A stretch of 30,882 bases of DNA from an uncultured Parafilimonas sp. (GCA_937892395.1 CALAGJ010000155.1:1-30882), one strand, 5' to 3'. Positions 1-6,636 are shown, counted from the stretch's first letter. Numbers and translations: made by a program. The notes: generated by a model from the letters alone, not told the origin.

Positions 1-55
1 ACTCTTCCGAAGTTTTTGCATTTAATCTTTGTTTTAATAATTCTATATTTTTCAT
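1..55 (-). CDS. Partial small protein, N-terminus only
   Basis: The ATG at 53-55 opens a frame that reads MKNIELLKQRLNAKTSEE and then leaves the window at base 1. It lies 18 bases behind the stop of the preceding gene and has the A/T-rich leader seen before most genes here, so I take it as a real gene start. Nothing in the 18 residues is diagnostic; they look like one amphipathic helix. If the window is circular the frame continues without a stop into the open frame at 30882-30566, which would make a protein of about 123 residues. Confidence 0.5.
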   Translation of the reverse strand, partial: MKNIELLKQRLNAKTSEE

Positions 56-73
56 TTTTTATTTTTTTCTACT

Positions 74-418
74 TTATAAATAATAATACATATACCCCTC
101 TCTTTTGCCTACTATAGAAGACATCAGGTCTCCCCAAGCTCGCCATGAAAATCCAAATTTAACGCCATCAGAAAAAACAAAATGCCATTGGTTTGCCTTG
201 TATTCGGCTTTTTCTCCCACCCATCCTAATTCCAGAATAGCTTTTCTTATAAGTAATATATGAGGCTGATATTCATCTTTAAAAGATAATAGGTATTCAT
301 CCCATAGTTTCGGCTCTGAATGGCCGCCAGTGATGATTTTGCAATCTTCTGAATACTCACTTGTTACGGTAAGCAATAACCCAGCCTCATTACTGATTTT
401 TATCGCTTCCATATTCAT
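74..418 (-). CDS. Hypothetical protein, 114 aa
   Basis: I do not recognise this protein. It is a small soluble protein with no membrane segment. The last third is rich in aromatic residues (WHFVFSDGVKFGFSWRAWGD, then a YMYYYL end), and the first half alternates hydrophobic and polar residues as in a mixed alpha/beta fold. It follows the 106-residue gene after three bases, so the two are probably co-transcribed and translationally coupled. A second Met at residue 3 is an equally good start. It belongs to the accessory end of the early transcription unit. Confidence 0.7.
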   Translation of the reverse strand: MNMEAIKISNEAGLLLTVTSEYSEDCKIITGGHSEPKLWDEYLLSFKDEYQPHILLIRKAILELGWVGEKAEYKANQWHFVFSDGVKFGFSWRAWGDLMSSIVGKREGYMYYYL

Positions 419-421
419 TTT

Positions 422-742
422 TTATTTCGCTAAAATCACAATAAAAACATGTAGCCCGTTTTTGGCAGTAAAATATAGCCAACTCCGCTGCCTCTTAGCT
501 GTAGTGCAGTGTATAAAGTGCATATCAAACCCAAGTTGCTTACAAGTCATTGTCCAAATGTGGGGGAAGCAATAATGGCCTATCTCAATCTTTATTTCAC
601 AGGTGCCAACATCATTTTTAAAAATGCTCGGCATTTTCTCGGCATTACAATCCACATAGAGAGTTGCATCTCGCCAGCATACGCCAGCAGCTTTTAATTG
701 TTTTGCAAATTCGTAGCATGAATCAATGGTTTCTTTTTTCAT
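422..742 (-). CDS. Hypothetical protein, 106 aa
   Basis: Function unknown. The protein is unusually rich in cysteine and histidine: CYEF near the start, VCWRD, VDCN, GTCE, HYCFPH, TCKQ and HFIHC. The residues are spread out rather than set as paired CxxC motifs, so a metal site is possible but not shown. It has no signal peptide or clear membrane span. It lies between the XRE regulator at 757-981 and the 114-residue gene with short gaps on both sides. The leader is the usual A-rich stretch. Its position suggests an accessory early gene. Confidence 0.7.
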   Translation of the reverse strand: MKKETIDSCYEFAKQLKAAGVCWRDATLYVDCNAEKMPSIFKNDVGTCEIKIEIGHYCFPHIWTMTCKQLGFDMHFIHCTTAKRQRSWLYFTAKNGLHVFIVILAK

Positions 743-756
743 TTTATTTTTTTAGT

Positions 757-981
757 TTAATTATTATTAATAGGCACAAATGATATTTCAATCTCATATT
801 TCAATGCCTCCGATATTTTCATAAGAGTACTTATTTTGAAATTACATTTCCCGGACTCTATTTCCGAAATAGTGGCTATTCTGACCTTAGCTGCCTCCGC
901 CAGTTGCGCTTGGGTCATTTGACTTATTTTTCGCACCTCTTTAATGCATTCACCGTAATATTTTAAATCGTCTGTGTTCAT
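757..981 (-). CDS. XRE-family helix-turn-helix regulator
   Basis: This 74-residue protein is essentially a single Cro/CI-type HTH domain. The family signature runs from about residue 11 to 62: IKEVRKISQMTQAQLAEAA, then the recognition helix region TISEIESGKCNFKISTLMKI and ALKYEIEI. Proteins of this size act as dimeric DNA-binding repressors or as antitoxins; no toxin-like partner is evident. The start ATG overlaps the TGA of a short upstream frame in an ATGA arrangement, which suggests translational coupling. It is the third XRE protein in the window, distant from the other two at 8446-8935. Confidence 0.88.
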   Translation of the reverse strand: MNTDDLKYYGECIKEVRKISQMTQAQLAEAAKVRIATISEIESGKCNFKISTLMKISEALKYEIEISFVPINNN

Positions 982-1109
982 TTTTTATTATTGTTTCTAA
1001 GTGCGGGCATCGCAAAGCCCTGTTCGTTAGTAGCAAGCACTACATCGTTCTAATATTTGAACCGTTGGCAAAAATGTCTAAAACCATTTAATTTTAGTAA
1101 TTGTTTCAT
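978..1109 (-). pseudogene. 43-codon ORF interrupted by an amber codon
   Basis: From the ATG at 1107-1109 the frame reads MKQLLKLNGFRHFCQRFKY, then TAG, then NDVVLATNEQGFAMPALRN, three more residues and TGA. Both halves look like protein and share one frame. The TGA overlaps the ATG of the XRE gene as ATGA, the coupling pattern seen elsewhere in this genome. The first 32 bases overlap the end of the 50-residue gene in another frame. It may be a small gene broken by a nonsense change, a readthrough case, or a 19-residue peptide followed by a chance open frame. I cannot assign a function. Confidence 0.35.
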
Positions 1110-1230
1110 TTTTCTTAGATTGAGTTTCATGGACATTGTACCCCATTTCAAGTAATCTGCTTCTAACATCTGGTTTTAAGGTTTCATTGAACCAAATAAG
1201 ATATTGCCCCAGCACCTTTGCGTTTTCCAT
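1078..1230 (-). CDS. Small hypothetical protein, 50 aa
   Basis: An ATG at 1228-1230 opens a 50-residue frame (MENAKVLGQYLIWFNETLKP at the start, ITKIKWF at the end) closed by TAG. It fills what would otherwise be a gap between the 94-residue gene and the XRE gene, lies on the coding strand, and begins 11 bases after the preceding stop, so I accept it despite its size. The sequence is charged and helical, with no membrane segment and no recognised motif. It belongs to the unit starting at the promoter at 1544-1575. Confidence 0.6.
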   Translation of the reverse strand: MENAKVLGQYLIWFNETLKPDVRSRLLEMGYNVHETQSKKNETITKIKWF

Positions 1231-1241
1231 CTTTACTCATT

Positions 1242-1526
1242 TTATAATGAGTTTATAAATTTAAAAACAGAATTAGCCGTTGAAAATGTTTTAAAATGAA
1301 TATTTTCTACACCTTCATAGGAAGCTACTAAAGCACCGCCTACAGGGTAGTCCAATAAACCTTGTCTTGTAACTACAATAAATAAATCTTTTTCTGTCAT
1401 TTTCTTATAATCAATTACACTTCTTTTAGTAATAGCAAACAACGGCATTTTTGATAGAGTACCTGTTTTTTTATAAACAGTTACAAAGCTGTTTGTTTCT
1501 ATTTTATTTATTTCATTAAATTTCAT
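1242..1526 (-). CDS. Hypothetical protein, 94 aa
   Basis: I do not recognise this protein. It is basic at the N-terminus, followed by alternating hydrophobic stretches (LFIVVTRQGLLDYPVGGALV) and a helical C-terminal tail, consistent with a small alpha/beta fold without membrane anchoring. It is the first gene after a near-consensus Bacteroidetes promoter whose -7 element ends only about 18 bases upstream of the ATG, so the mRNA leader is very short. That makes it the lead gene of a separate early unit that also carries the 50-residue gene, the XRE regulator and the two following genes. Confidence 0.72.
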   Translation of the reverse strand: MKFNEINKIETNSFVTVYKKTGTLSKMPLFAITKRSVIDYKKMTEKDLFIVVTRQGLLDYPVGGALVASYEGVENIHFKTFSTANSVFKFINSL

Positions 1527-1543
1527 TTTTATTATTTATTGCA

Positions 1544-1575
1544 CAAAGATACGCCCCACAGTAATATAAACCAAA
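1544..1575 (-). promoter_or_regulatory. Bacteroidetes-type promoter (P1)
   Basis: On the minus strand TTTG (1572-1575) is followed after exactly 20 bases by TATCTTTG (1544-1551), matching the Bacteroidetes sigma consensus TTTG-N19..21-TAnnTTTG. A DnaA-box sequence (TTATCCACA on the plus strand) lies at 1602-1610, 26 bases upstream of the -33 element. It reads into the 94-residue gene at 1242-1526. Confidence 0.75.
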
Positions 1576-1601
1576 TTTATTTTACAATTTATAGTAAAAA
1601 G

Positions 1602-1610
1602 TTATCCACA
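1602..1610 (+). promoter_or_regulatory. DnaA-box sequence TTATCCACA
   Basis: A perfect match to the DnaA box TTATNCACA. It is one of three identical copies in the window, each placed just upstream of a promoter. Binding by host DnaA is an inference; the site could also belong to a phage operator. Confidence 0.45.
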
Positions 1611-1634
1611 TTTATAAAATATTTTATTTACTCT

Positions 1635-2084
1635 TCACTTTCCAATATACATACGAATGTATTCATGGGCTCTTTTAAAACCTAAAATATAGTGGCTCTT
1701 TTCTTCATCTTTTAAATTTTGCCCCCAGTCAGATATATGCCTTTCGCATTCTATTAAAGCCTCTTCTTTGGTAGGGAATTCATTATTTGAATCAGCTACT
1801 TTTTTATGCTTTTTTGTATAGCTCTTTTTGATTTTTTCATTCTTAAAGCCTATAATACAATAACCTTCCCATAATCCAAATTTAATATCATGGCCATTCA
1901 ATATATATGAAATAATGCGCTTACATTCTCTACCTGTGTACAAATTTGTATTTCTGTCATATTCCTGTAGCAGTAAAGTATCACCTACTTTAAATGGCCT
2001 ATCATCAACCCTAATTTCAAAGTTTTTTTTCTCTGAAACTATATCTTTATAATACTCGGGCCATATTTTCAATGCGTGTGTCAT
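1635..2084 (-). CDS. DUF3850 / ASCH-like domain protein, 149 aa
   Basis: Residues 3 to about 78 match the DUF3850 family of small PUA/ASCH-like domains: HALKIWPEYYKDIVSEKKNFEIR is close to the family N-terminus, followed by VDDRPFKVGDTLLLQEYD, TGRECKR and GYCIIGF. Family members are thought to bind RNA or modified bases and are common in phages, but the activity is not established. Residues 80-149 form an unrecognised charged helical extension rich in lysine and glutamate. The usual member is about 80-100 residues, so this is a longer version. The leader is A/T-rich with no Shine-Dalgarno site. Confidence 0.85.
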   Translation of the reverse strand: MTHALKIWPEYYKDIVSEKKNFEIRVDDRPFKVGDTLLLQEYDRNTNLYTGRECKRIISYILNGHDIKFGLWEGYCIIGFKNEKIKKSYTKKHKKVADSNNEFPTKEEALIECERHISDWGQNLKDEEKSHYILGFKRAHEYIRMYIGK

Positions 2085-2153
2085 TTTTATTATTTTTGTT
2101 TTTTACGCTATTTTGTTGCGGAAATATGTTTGTTATATGCAATTGCTACGACC

Positions 2154-2432
2154 CTACTCATCATCATCATCTTCTTCATCACCAAAATCAGCGACAATAT
2201 CTTTGCACAATTCAACCAGTTTTCGAATGTATTTTTTCTCATACTGATTAGAGTTTTCTTCAACTTCTTTAATGCTTCCTGCTTCGGTTAAAGCATCGTA
2301 GCATTCTTTTAAATCTCCGTAGGTATTCTCAAGCCTACAATAACTCATATTTGCCATTTGTTTTGAATTTATCCCTGAATCACCGCAACATACGGCTAAC
2401 AAGGTGTTTATTAAATTGGGGCTGACAATCAA
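2154..2432 (-). CDS. Hypothetical acidic protein, 92 aa
   Basis: Function unknown. The frame ends in a strongly acidic tail (DFGDEEDDDDE), a feature of DNA-mimic or charged adaptor proteins, but that alone proves nothing. Starts are uncertain: the longest frame begins with TTG at 2432, and an ATG at 2354 (MANMSYC) gives a 66-residue product. The same frame continues upstream to an ATG whose eighth codon is a TAA. The segment between TTG and the internal ATG looks protein-like (VCCGDSGINSKQ), which favours the longer form. A candidate promoter at 2466-2496 lies directly upstream. Confidence 0.65.
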   Translation of the reverse strand: MIVSPNLINTLLAVCCGDSGINSKQMANMSYCRLENTYGDLKECYDALTEAGSIKEVEENSNQYEKKYIRKLVELCKDIVADFGDEEDDDDE

Positions 2433-2465
2433 GCACTCAGCCTTTGTGCTTCTATTAAAATTTTA

Positions 2466-2496
2466 CAGAATTAAAGCTGTGTTCATATTGCGTCAA
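2466..2496 (-). promoter_or_regulatory. Candidate promoter with repeated core
   Basis: On the minus strand TTG (2494-2496) is followed after 20 bases by TAATTCTG (2466-2473), one mismatch from TAnnTTTG. A 19-base stretch over the -7 region (2464-2482) recurs with one mismatch at 30514-30532 before another gene, where the -7 element is a full TAATTTTG. The recurrence is the main reason for listing it. Confidence 0.4.
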
Positions 2497-2511
2497 TATA
2501 TGAGTTAGCGG

Positions 2512-2751
2512 TCAGGCTATGACAGACACCACGTTTTCAAAATTAACGTAAGTGTGACCTTTCCCTTTTTCGCATCCTTGACCTTCGTGCCAAAAACCAT
2601 ACTGCATAGTTTCAGGATATAGTTTGACAATTTCGCCTTCAACCGGGAAAGACAACTCATTTTCAATACAGAATTTTACAGCTTCGTAATGCTTCTGAAA
2701 TTCTTTACTTTCTTTGCTTGAATAAGCTGTTACATTTATTGTTACTTCCAT
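2512..2751 (-). CDS. Hypothetical protein, 79 aa
   Basis: I start this gene at the ATG of MEVTINVTAYSSKE because it has the A-rich leader typical of this genome; an ATG 20 codons upstream would add a leader that does not look structured. The protein is soluble, with a beta-like first strand, a central helix (FQKHYEAVKFCIENEL) and a beta-rich end containing PVEGEIVKLYPETM and HTYVNFENVVSVIA. That layout resembles small barrel or regulator folds, but I recognise no family. It lies between the replication genes and the acidic 92-residue protein. Confidence 0.68.
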   Translation of the reverse strand: MEVTINVTAYSSKESKEFQKHYEAVKFCIENELSFPVEGEIVKLYPETMQYGFWHEGQGCEKGKGHTYVNFENVVSVIA

Positions 2752-2834
2752 TTTTATATTTTTTAAATCGTTATTAATATGCAATAATACGTCAAAAGGT
2801 AATACTGGCAAAAAATATTTTCATTTTTATTATA

Positions 2835-3737
2835 TCAATTTGTCAGCTCATAGAAATTAAATACCCCCTCACTTTTTTTCAACTCAAAAAATGACTGCAA
2901 CGCAAAGCCCTTCGCTGCATCTTCAAGCCTATTAAGCATGCTTATTTCTTCAGCTTTTGCATTCATGGCAATAGTGTTATCCTTGCCTTTGCCGCTTTTT
3001 TTATCATAGTCAGGTTCGTGGTATTTTTTCAAACTTATGAGTTCAATATTAACTCTTGACTTCAAAAGCTGGAAGCCTTTACCAAATGGCCCAGAATCTA
3101 TTGTTTCAGACAATAATTTATCCCGCTTTAAAGTATTCCATACGCACCATGCTGCCGGGTTTTTGCTTATATCCTTGCCTGATATAAATTCTTGATACAT
3201 TTCTTCCGCTTGTTCACGGCTTATATTTAATTTCATTTCTTCCGTTATCATTGCAGAATGATTTTCCATTTCTGACCGCTTTTTTGCCTCTGCAATCTTT
3301 TCAAGCACTGTTGATGTTGATTTTTCGTATCTGTCAATCATTGATATGTAATCATTGATTGTGAAACCGAAACCGCTGGTCCTGCCGTTTTTCTCCGGAA
3401 CGCTATAATTTTCCACTGCATACGATAGTTCAGCAAAAGTTAAATGGCTGTAATCTTGTAATATTTTCATTTTAAATGGCTTGAAAATCATTTCAAGATC
3501 AGATTCCCTATCCGGGAATTTGCAGCCTGTAAAAACCTGATAATGCCGCAAAGACAAACGAAGAGATGTATCTATTGCAGCAAACTCTTTTTTTTCAACC
3601 ATGCTACTAATACGAAGCCCATTCGCCATAAGGTTGAGAATTTCCCTCTCCTTCGGATCGCATTGCTTCAATACTTGAGGCAATAGACTTGTCAAGGGTG
3701 CTACTGCCATTGAACCCGCTTTTTTCATTATTTCCAT
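2835..3737 (-). CDS. Putative phage replication accessory protein, 300 aa
   Basis: A soluble, helical protein of 300 residues with no motif I can name with certainty. Its place directly behind a replication initiator-like gene is where phages often encode a helicase loader or second replisome protein. Regions around residues 90-150 (LTFAELSYAVENY, then GFTINDYISMIDRYEK) and 165-215 (EEMYQEFISGKDISKNPAAW) are consistent with a DNA-replication adaptor. No Walker A motif is present, so it is not a DnaC-type ATPase. Its first 131 bases overlap the preceding gene in another frame. An internal ATG at 3629 would cut the overlap to 23 bases, and an AAGGAGAG stretch lies about 15 bases before it. Confidence 0.68.
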   Translation of the reverse strand: MEIMKKAGSMAVAPLTSLLPQVLKQCDPKEREILNLMANGLRISSMVEKKEFAAIDTSLRLSLRHYQVFTGCKFPDRESDLEMIFKPFKMKILQDYSHLTFAELSYAVENYSVPEKNGRTSGFGFTINDYISMIDRYEKSTSTVLEKIAEAKKRSEMENHSAMITEEMKLNISREQAEEMYQEFISGKDISKNPAAWCVWNTLKRDKLLSETIDSGPFGKGFQLLKSRVNIELISLKKYHEPDYDKKSGKGKDNTIAMNAKAEEISMLNRLEDAAKGFALQSFFELKKSEGVFNFYELTN

Positions 3738-4413
3738 TATTATATTTTTTTATTTCAAATAAACCTTGCCAACCTCCTGCAATAGTGTTTTTCATCATTT
3801 GAACCGCTGTATGTTCATCATATTTTGAAAGCTGTTCAAGAGATGTTTGCAAAGCATCTTGAGATTTTTTCTTCCACTTGCTTTGCCTTATAAGAACTTC
3901 CCATGTTTGCATGAATAAAACACTTGTGTAAGGGAAAATCAAAGTTGGATTTGTTTTTTCACGCTTTGATTTTTCTTTTTTTTCTTCACTTTTAATTACA
4001 TTATTAATATCAATATCATATTCATATTCAATATTCAGACTCTTATTATCTATGTTATTAAGTATCTTATTATCTATGTTATTAAGTATCTTATCTTTTC
4101 CGCTCCATCTTTTTTGCATTGCTTTTTTACCGCCATCAGATTTTCCCTTTATTTCTTTGCGCCTTTTTGAAATTTCGTGTTCCATTCTTTCATTGAAAAA
4201 TACCCCATCTTCCTCTTGAAATTTTGCTTTTAAACACTTATCCCATTCGGCAAAATCATTACCCAAAACTGTTTGAATATTTTCTATAGTCAATGGCCCA
4301 CAATGGAATTGAGCAGAAAGCAAATCCATATAACACCCCTTTTGATGCCTGGATAGTAGCTTTGTGCCGCCATCCCAATTATCGAAATACCATGTAACTG
4401 CTGGATCTTTCAT
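3607..4413 (-). CDS. Phage replication initiator-like protein (DUF1376/DnaD-like layout)
   Basis: The N-terminal 75 residues (VTWYFDNWDGGTKLLSRHQK, then YMDLLSAQFHCGPL) have the pattern of DUF1376-type winged-helix domains found at the start of phage replisome organisers. A basic, low-complexity linker follows (residues about 85-160) containing an 8-residue tandem repeat KILNNIDN. The C-terminal part (FMQTWEVLIRQSKWKKKSQD, then AVQMMKNTIAGGWQGLFE) resembles the C-terminal helical region of replication proteins that bind DNA and helicase. The likely role is recruiting replication machinery to the phage origin. The frame extends 131 bases into the next gene. Confidence 0.7.
   Translation of the reverse strand: MKDPAVTWYFDNWDGGTKLLSRHQKGCYMDLLSAQFHCGPLTIENIQTVLGNDFAEWDKCLKAKFQEEDGVFFNERMEHEISKRRKEIKGKSDGGKKAMQKRWSGKDKILNNIDNKILNNIDNKSLNIEYEYDIDINNVIKSEEKKEKSKREKTNPTLIFPYTSVLFMQTWEVLIRQSKWKKKSQDALQTSLEQLSKYDEHTAVQMMKNTIAGGWQGLFEIKKYNNGNNEKSGFNGSSTLDKSIASSIEAMRSEGEGNSQPYGEWASY
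4043..4090. repeat. 24-bp tandem repeat, two exact copies
   Basis: The unit at 4043-4066 is repeated exactly at 4067-4090 and a few more bases of a third copy follow. It lies in frame in the linker of the replication protein and encodes the 8-residue repeat KILNNIDN. Copy number would be free to vary by slippage without breaking the frame. Confidence 0.9.
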
Positions 4414-4416
4414 TTT

Positions 4417-4806
4417 TTAGTTTTTTAAATCACTTTCCATACAACCATATCCAAATTCTTCAAGAGCATCTTCAACCGTTATTTCATGAGAGTTAACTGC
4501 CATTAAATAGTTCCGACATTGAACTCTAAAATTAGCAGATTCTTTTATGTCATAAAAATAAACTTTTTTAGAAATTTCATAACCCAATTCATTCAAACAC
4601 TCTTGTAATGTTTTAAATGAAAATTGCCCATAAACATTCAAACCTGATTTATTGTGCATAACTATTGCAAAAGTTGGTTTATTATCTACAGACCCATTTT
4701 TATTAAAATGTAATTCGGTTGGAAAAAGTTCTTTGGCTGTGTCGCCAATGTGGCTTAAATCGATACGATTTGCACCGTGATTTTTTACTTTAATATATTT
4801 TGCCAT
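4417..4806 (-). CDS. Hypothetical protein, 129 aa
   Basis: I recognise no family. The protein is soluble and mixed alpha/beta. The central part (KPTFAIVMHNKSGLNVYGQF) looks like paired beta strands, followed by a helix with FKTLQECLNELGYEI and a C-terminal acidic helix (HEITVEDALEEFGYG). It lies between the exonuclease side of the operon and the replication initiator with only two or three bases on each side, so it is likely part of the recombination/replication unit. Confidence 0.7.
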   Translation of the reverse strand: MAKYIKVKNHGANRIDLSHIGDTAKELFPTELHFNKNGSVDNKPTFAIVMHNKSGLNVYGQFSFKTLQECLNELGYEISKKVYFYDIKESANFRVQCRNYLMAVNSHEITVEDALEEFGYGCMESDLKN

Positions 4807-4808
4807 TT

Positions 4809-5075
4809 TTAAAATAATGTTTGTGTTTTTATTTCAATTTTGGTTTTCTTTACTTTCCGGTGTACTAATTCATCAATGGCAAGTTCTACCCTTTCATCTG
4901 CATCCACCTTTTCATCACTCAAATATTCATGCTTAACAAAATAGCCTGTTTTCGCTTTCCCCATTACAAAATACATATCTTGATTCCATTTTTTCACTAT
5001 ATGCACTTCATCACCTTTTTTGCCGTATTTGTGGCGGCTCATTGCTCCAGTAATGTCTTTTACAAGGTAAGGCAT
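4809..5075 (-). CDS. Hypothetical protein, 88 aa
   Basis: A small basic soluble protein of unknown function. The first 50 residues (MPYLVKDITGAMSRHKYGKK, then GDEVHIVKKWNQDMYFVMG) read like an SH3-like or small barrel with lysine-rich surfaces, and the end is a helix plus a basic strand (HRKVKKTKIEIKTQ). Its ATG overlaps the stop of the exonuclease gene as TAATG, so translation is probably coupled. A role beside the exonuclease is an inference from position only. Confidence 0.7.
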   Translation of the reverse strand: MPYLVKDITGAMSRHKYGKKGDEVHIVKKWNQDMYFVMGKAKTGYFVKHEYLSDEKVDADERVELAIDELVHRKVKKTKIEIKTQTLF

Positions 5076-6208
5076 TATATTTGGTTAGTCAATTTTTCCA
5101 TTTTATTCCAATCTGGTAGGCGCATTTCTATTATACCCCTGTGGCCCGGCTCTGCGTATGTTTCGTAACCGATAGGTATATTGCCCTCTTGTATGCTCTT
5201 TATTGTTTCTCTTGCTTGACTATATTTATAACGCCCTACTTCTATATCTTCATCACTCCATATCAATAATGCAACTGCAAAAGGCGGCACGGTTTGTAGT
5301 AGAAGAGTTATTGTATTTGAGAAGTTTCTCCCTGTTACATGGCTTGCTACATGCTGGTACATGTATTCGCTAAGATCATAATGTAGTTTTGCAGCTTGAG
5401 CATAGAATGAACGTAAATCTTCCATTTGGCTACTCTTAACAGATAATATGCAATCCAACCCAATGTTTTCTGAAAATTGCAGGCCATCTGGCCTTATACG
5501 ATGCTTTATGCCTTCTATATCTGCATACATACTTATTTCCCTTTTGCTATGTTTGAAAATATCGTAAATAATACCGTCGGAATACATATCAATATGCCTT
5601 TTTATTATACCTATTTTATAATAGTCTAATTCGCTCACAGTTTGCACTCCGCTATAATCAACCAATTTTTTTAGATAAACTTTTTTACAAGCCATACTTT
5701 CAAATCTGCCACACTCATCTATAGCAATCTGTTTTATATCTTGCAAAATCTTTTCTTCTGACAATACATCTGAACTATTATTATATATCAAATTTTCCCA
5801 AAATTCAACACCCTTGCTGCATCCTTCAAGTGAAGCCAAGCTATAAAAAGGCTCAACAATTGCACGTTTGAATTTAGAAGGCTCCAAAATACATTGATGT
5901 ATAAATGTACCTATTTTAAAAGATGGGTTTGCGCCCTTTGCTTTTTCTAATTCACTTTTATCATTAAGTGCATAAAAATAATGAAAAGGTGTTTTATATG
6001 CTTCCTTAAAAAGGCTGCTGCTGTTGTATTCATTATCAAGATATTTTTCAAAACTATCTTGAACTGCACGACCACGAAAATTCAATGAATCAGTAGGAAT
6101 ATTTACGGTTTTAATTCTTGATCCTACAGTATTAACTATCTTTTGAATAGCAGGCAGCTTGTCGTTTACCAACTCGCCGCCTGCTTTTAATGTTTGCAAA
6201 TCTATCAT
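5075..6208 (-). CDS. RecE/exonuclease VIII-like PD-(D/E)XK nuclease, 377 aa
   Basis: The protein has the layout of phage RecE-type exonucleases that resect double-stranded ends for recombination. Key segments, numbered from the Met at 6208, are SSSLFKEAYKTPFHYFYAL (63-81), KIGTFIHQCILEP with His104, HRIRPDGL with Asp241, ILSVKSS with Lys258, and FYAQAAKLHYDLSEYMYQ (268-285). The acidic residue expected two places before the lysine is a serine (Ser256), with Asp252 nearby; I believe related Bacteroidetes phage proteins share this. I chose the ATG at 6208 because it overlaps the upstream TGA as ATGA; a start at 6232 is possible. No RecT annealase is recognisable, but the upstream gene could fill a partner role. 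Confidence 0.82.
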   Translation of the reverse strand: MIDLQTLKAGGELVNDKLPAIQKIVNTVGSRIKTVNIPTDSLNFRGRAVQDSFEKYLDNEYNSSSLFKEAYKTPFHYFYALNDKSELEKAKGANPSFKIGTFIHQCILEPSKFKRAIVEPFYSLASLEGCSKGVEFWENLIYNNSSDVLSEEKILQDIKQIAIDECGRFESMACKKVYLKKLVDYSGVQTVSELDYYKIGIIKRHIDMYSDGIIYDIFKHSKREISMYADIEGIKHRIRPDGLQFSENIGLDCILSVKSSQMEDLRSFYAQAAKLHYDLSEYMYQHVASHVTGRNFSNTITLLLQTVPPFAVALLIWSDEDIEVGRYKYSQARETIKSIQEGNIPIGYETYAEPGHRGIIEMRLPDWNKMEKLTNQI

Positions 6209-6636
6209 AAAATAAGAGGCTTTATTGACCACCTATCACTCATGTATGAGTTTGACTTATTTTTTTCTTTGCCAATATATGTAATTTCCAAAGGAGTACC
6301 CTCAGATATAACGCCTTTGTTGAAACTTTCTTCAACTGCTGCAACAAGTCTTTTGCTGCCGTTTCGTATTGTTACAATATTTAACTTAGCGTCTTGAGAT
6401 AGCATTACCACACAAGGCAATTCTATTGTTTCTCCGGTTTTTTCATCTGTGTAATTAGACATCTCAATTTTTTGGAAAAAAACCCTTTTGCTTTCTCCGC
6501 TGCTTTGAGGTGTCCAATACTCACTACCCAAATCTGCATTTATTGATACCGCATTTTTTAGGTCTGGCAATTCTTTTTGTAAATCAAAAGAAGGTAGCCC
6601 CAACCCGTTACTTGATGTTTTTAATAACTCTTTCAT
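6205..6636 (-). CDS. Hypothetical protein, 143 aa, possible ssDNA-binding partner
   Basis: I do not recognise a family with certainty. The core (residues about 45-125) alternates beta strands with charged turns, for example KRVFFQKIEMSNY, IELPCVVMLSQD, LNIVTIRNGSKRLVAAVEE and TPLEITYIGKEKNK. This would suit an OB-fold single-strand-binding protein, the usual companion of a RecE-like nuclease. The C-terminus lacks the acidic tip of classical SSB proteins. It lies immediately upstream of the exonuclease with an ATGA overlap. The ssDNA-binding role is inference. Confidence 0.65.
   Translation of the reverse strand: MKELLKTSSNGLGLPSFDLQKELPDLKNAVSINADLGSEYWTPQSSGESKRVFFQKIEMSNYTDEKTGETIELPCVVMLSQDAKLNIVTIRNGSKRLVAAVEESFNKGVISEGTPLEITYIGKEKNKSNSYMSDRWSIKPLIL

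Noticed and set aside
1006..1020. GGGC/GCCC inverted repeat before the XRE gene
   Set aside because: The four-base stem has no T tract, and the bases lie inside the amber-interrupted frame. It is not a credible terminator.
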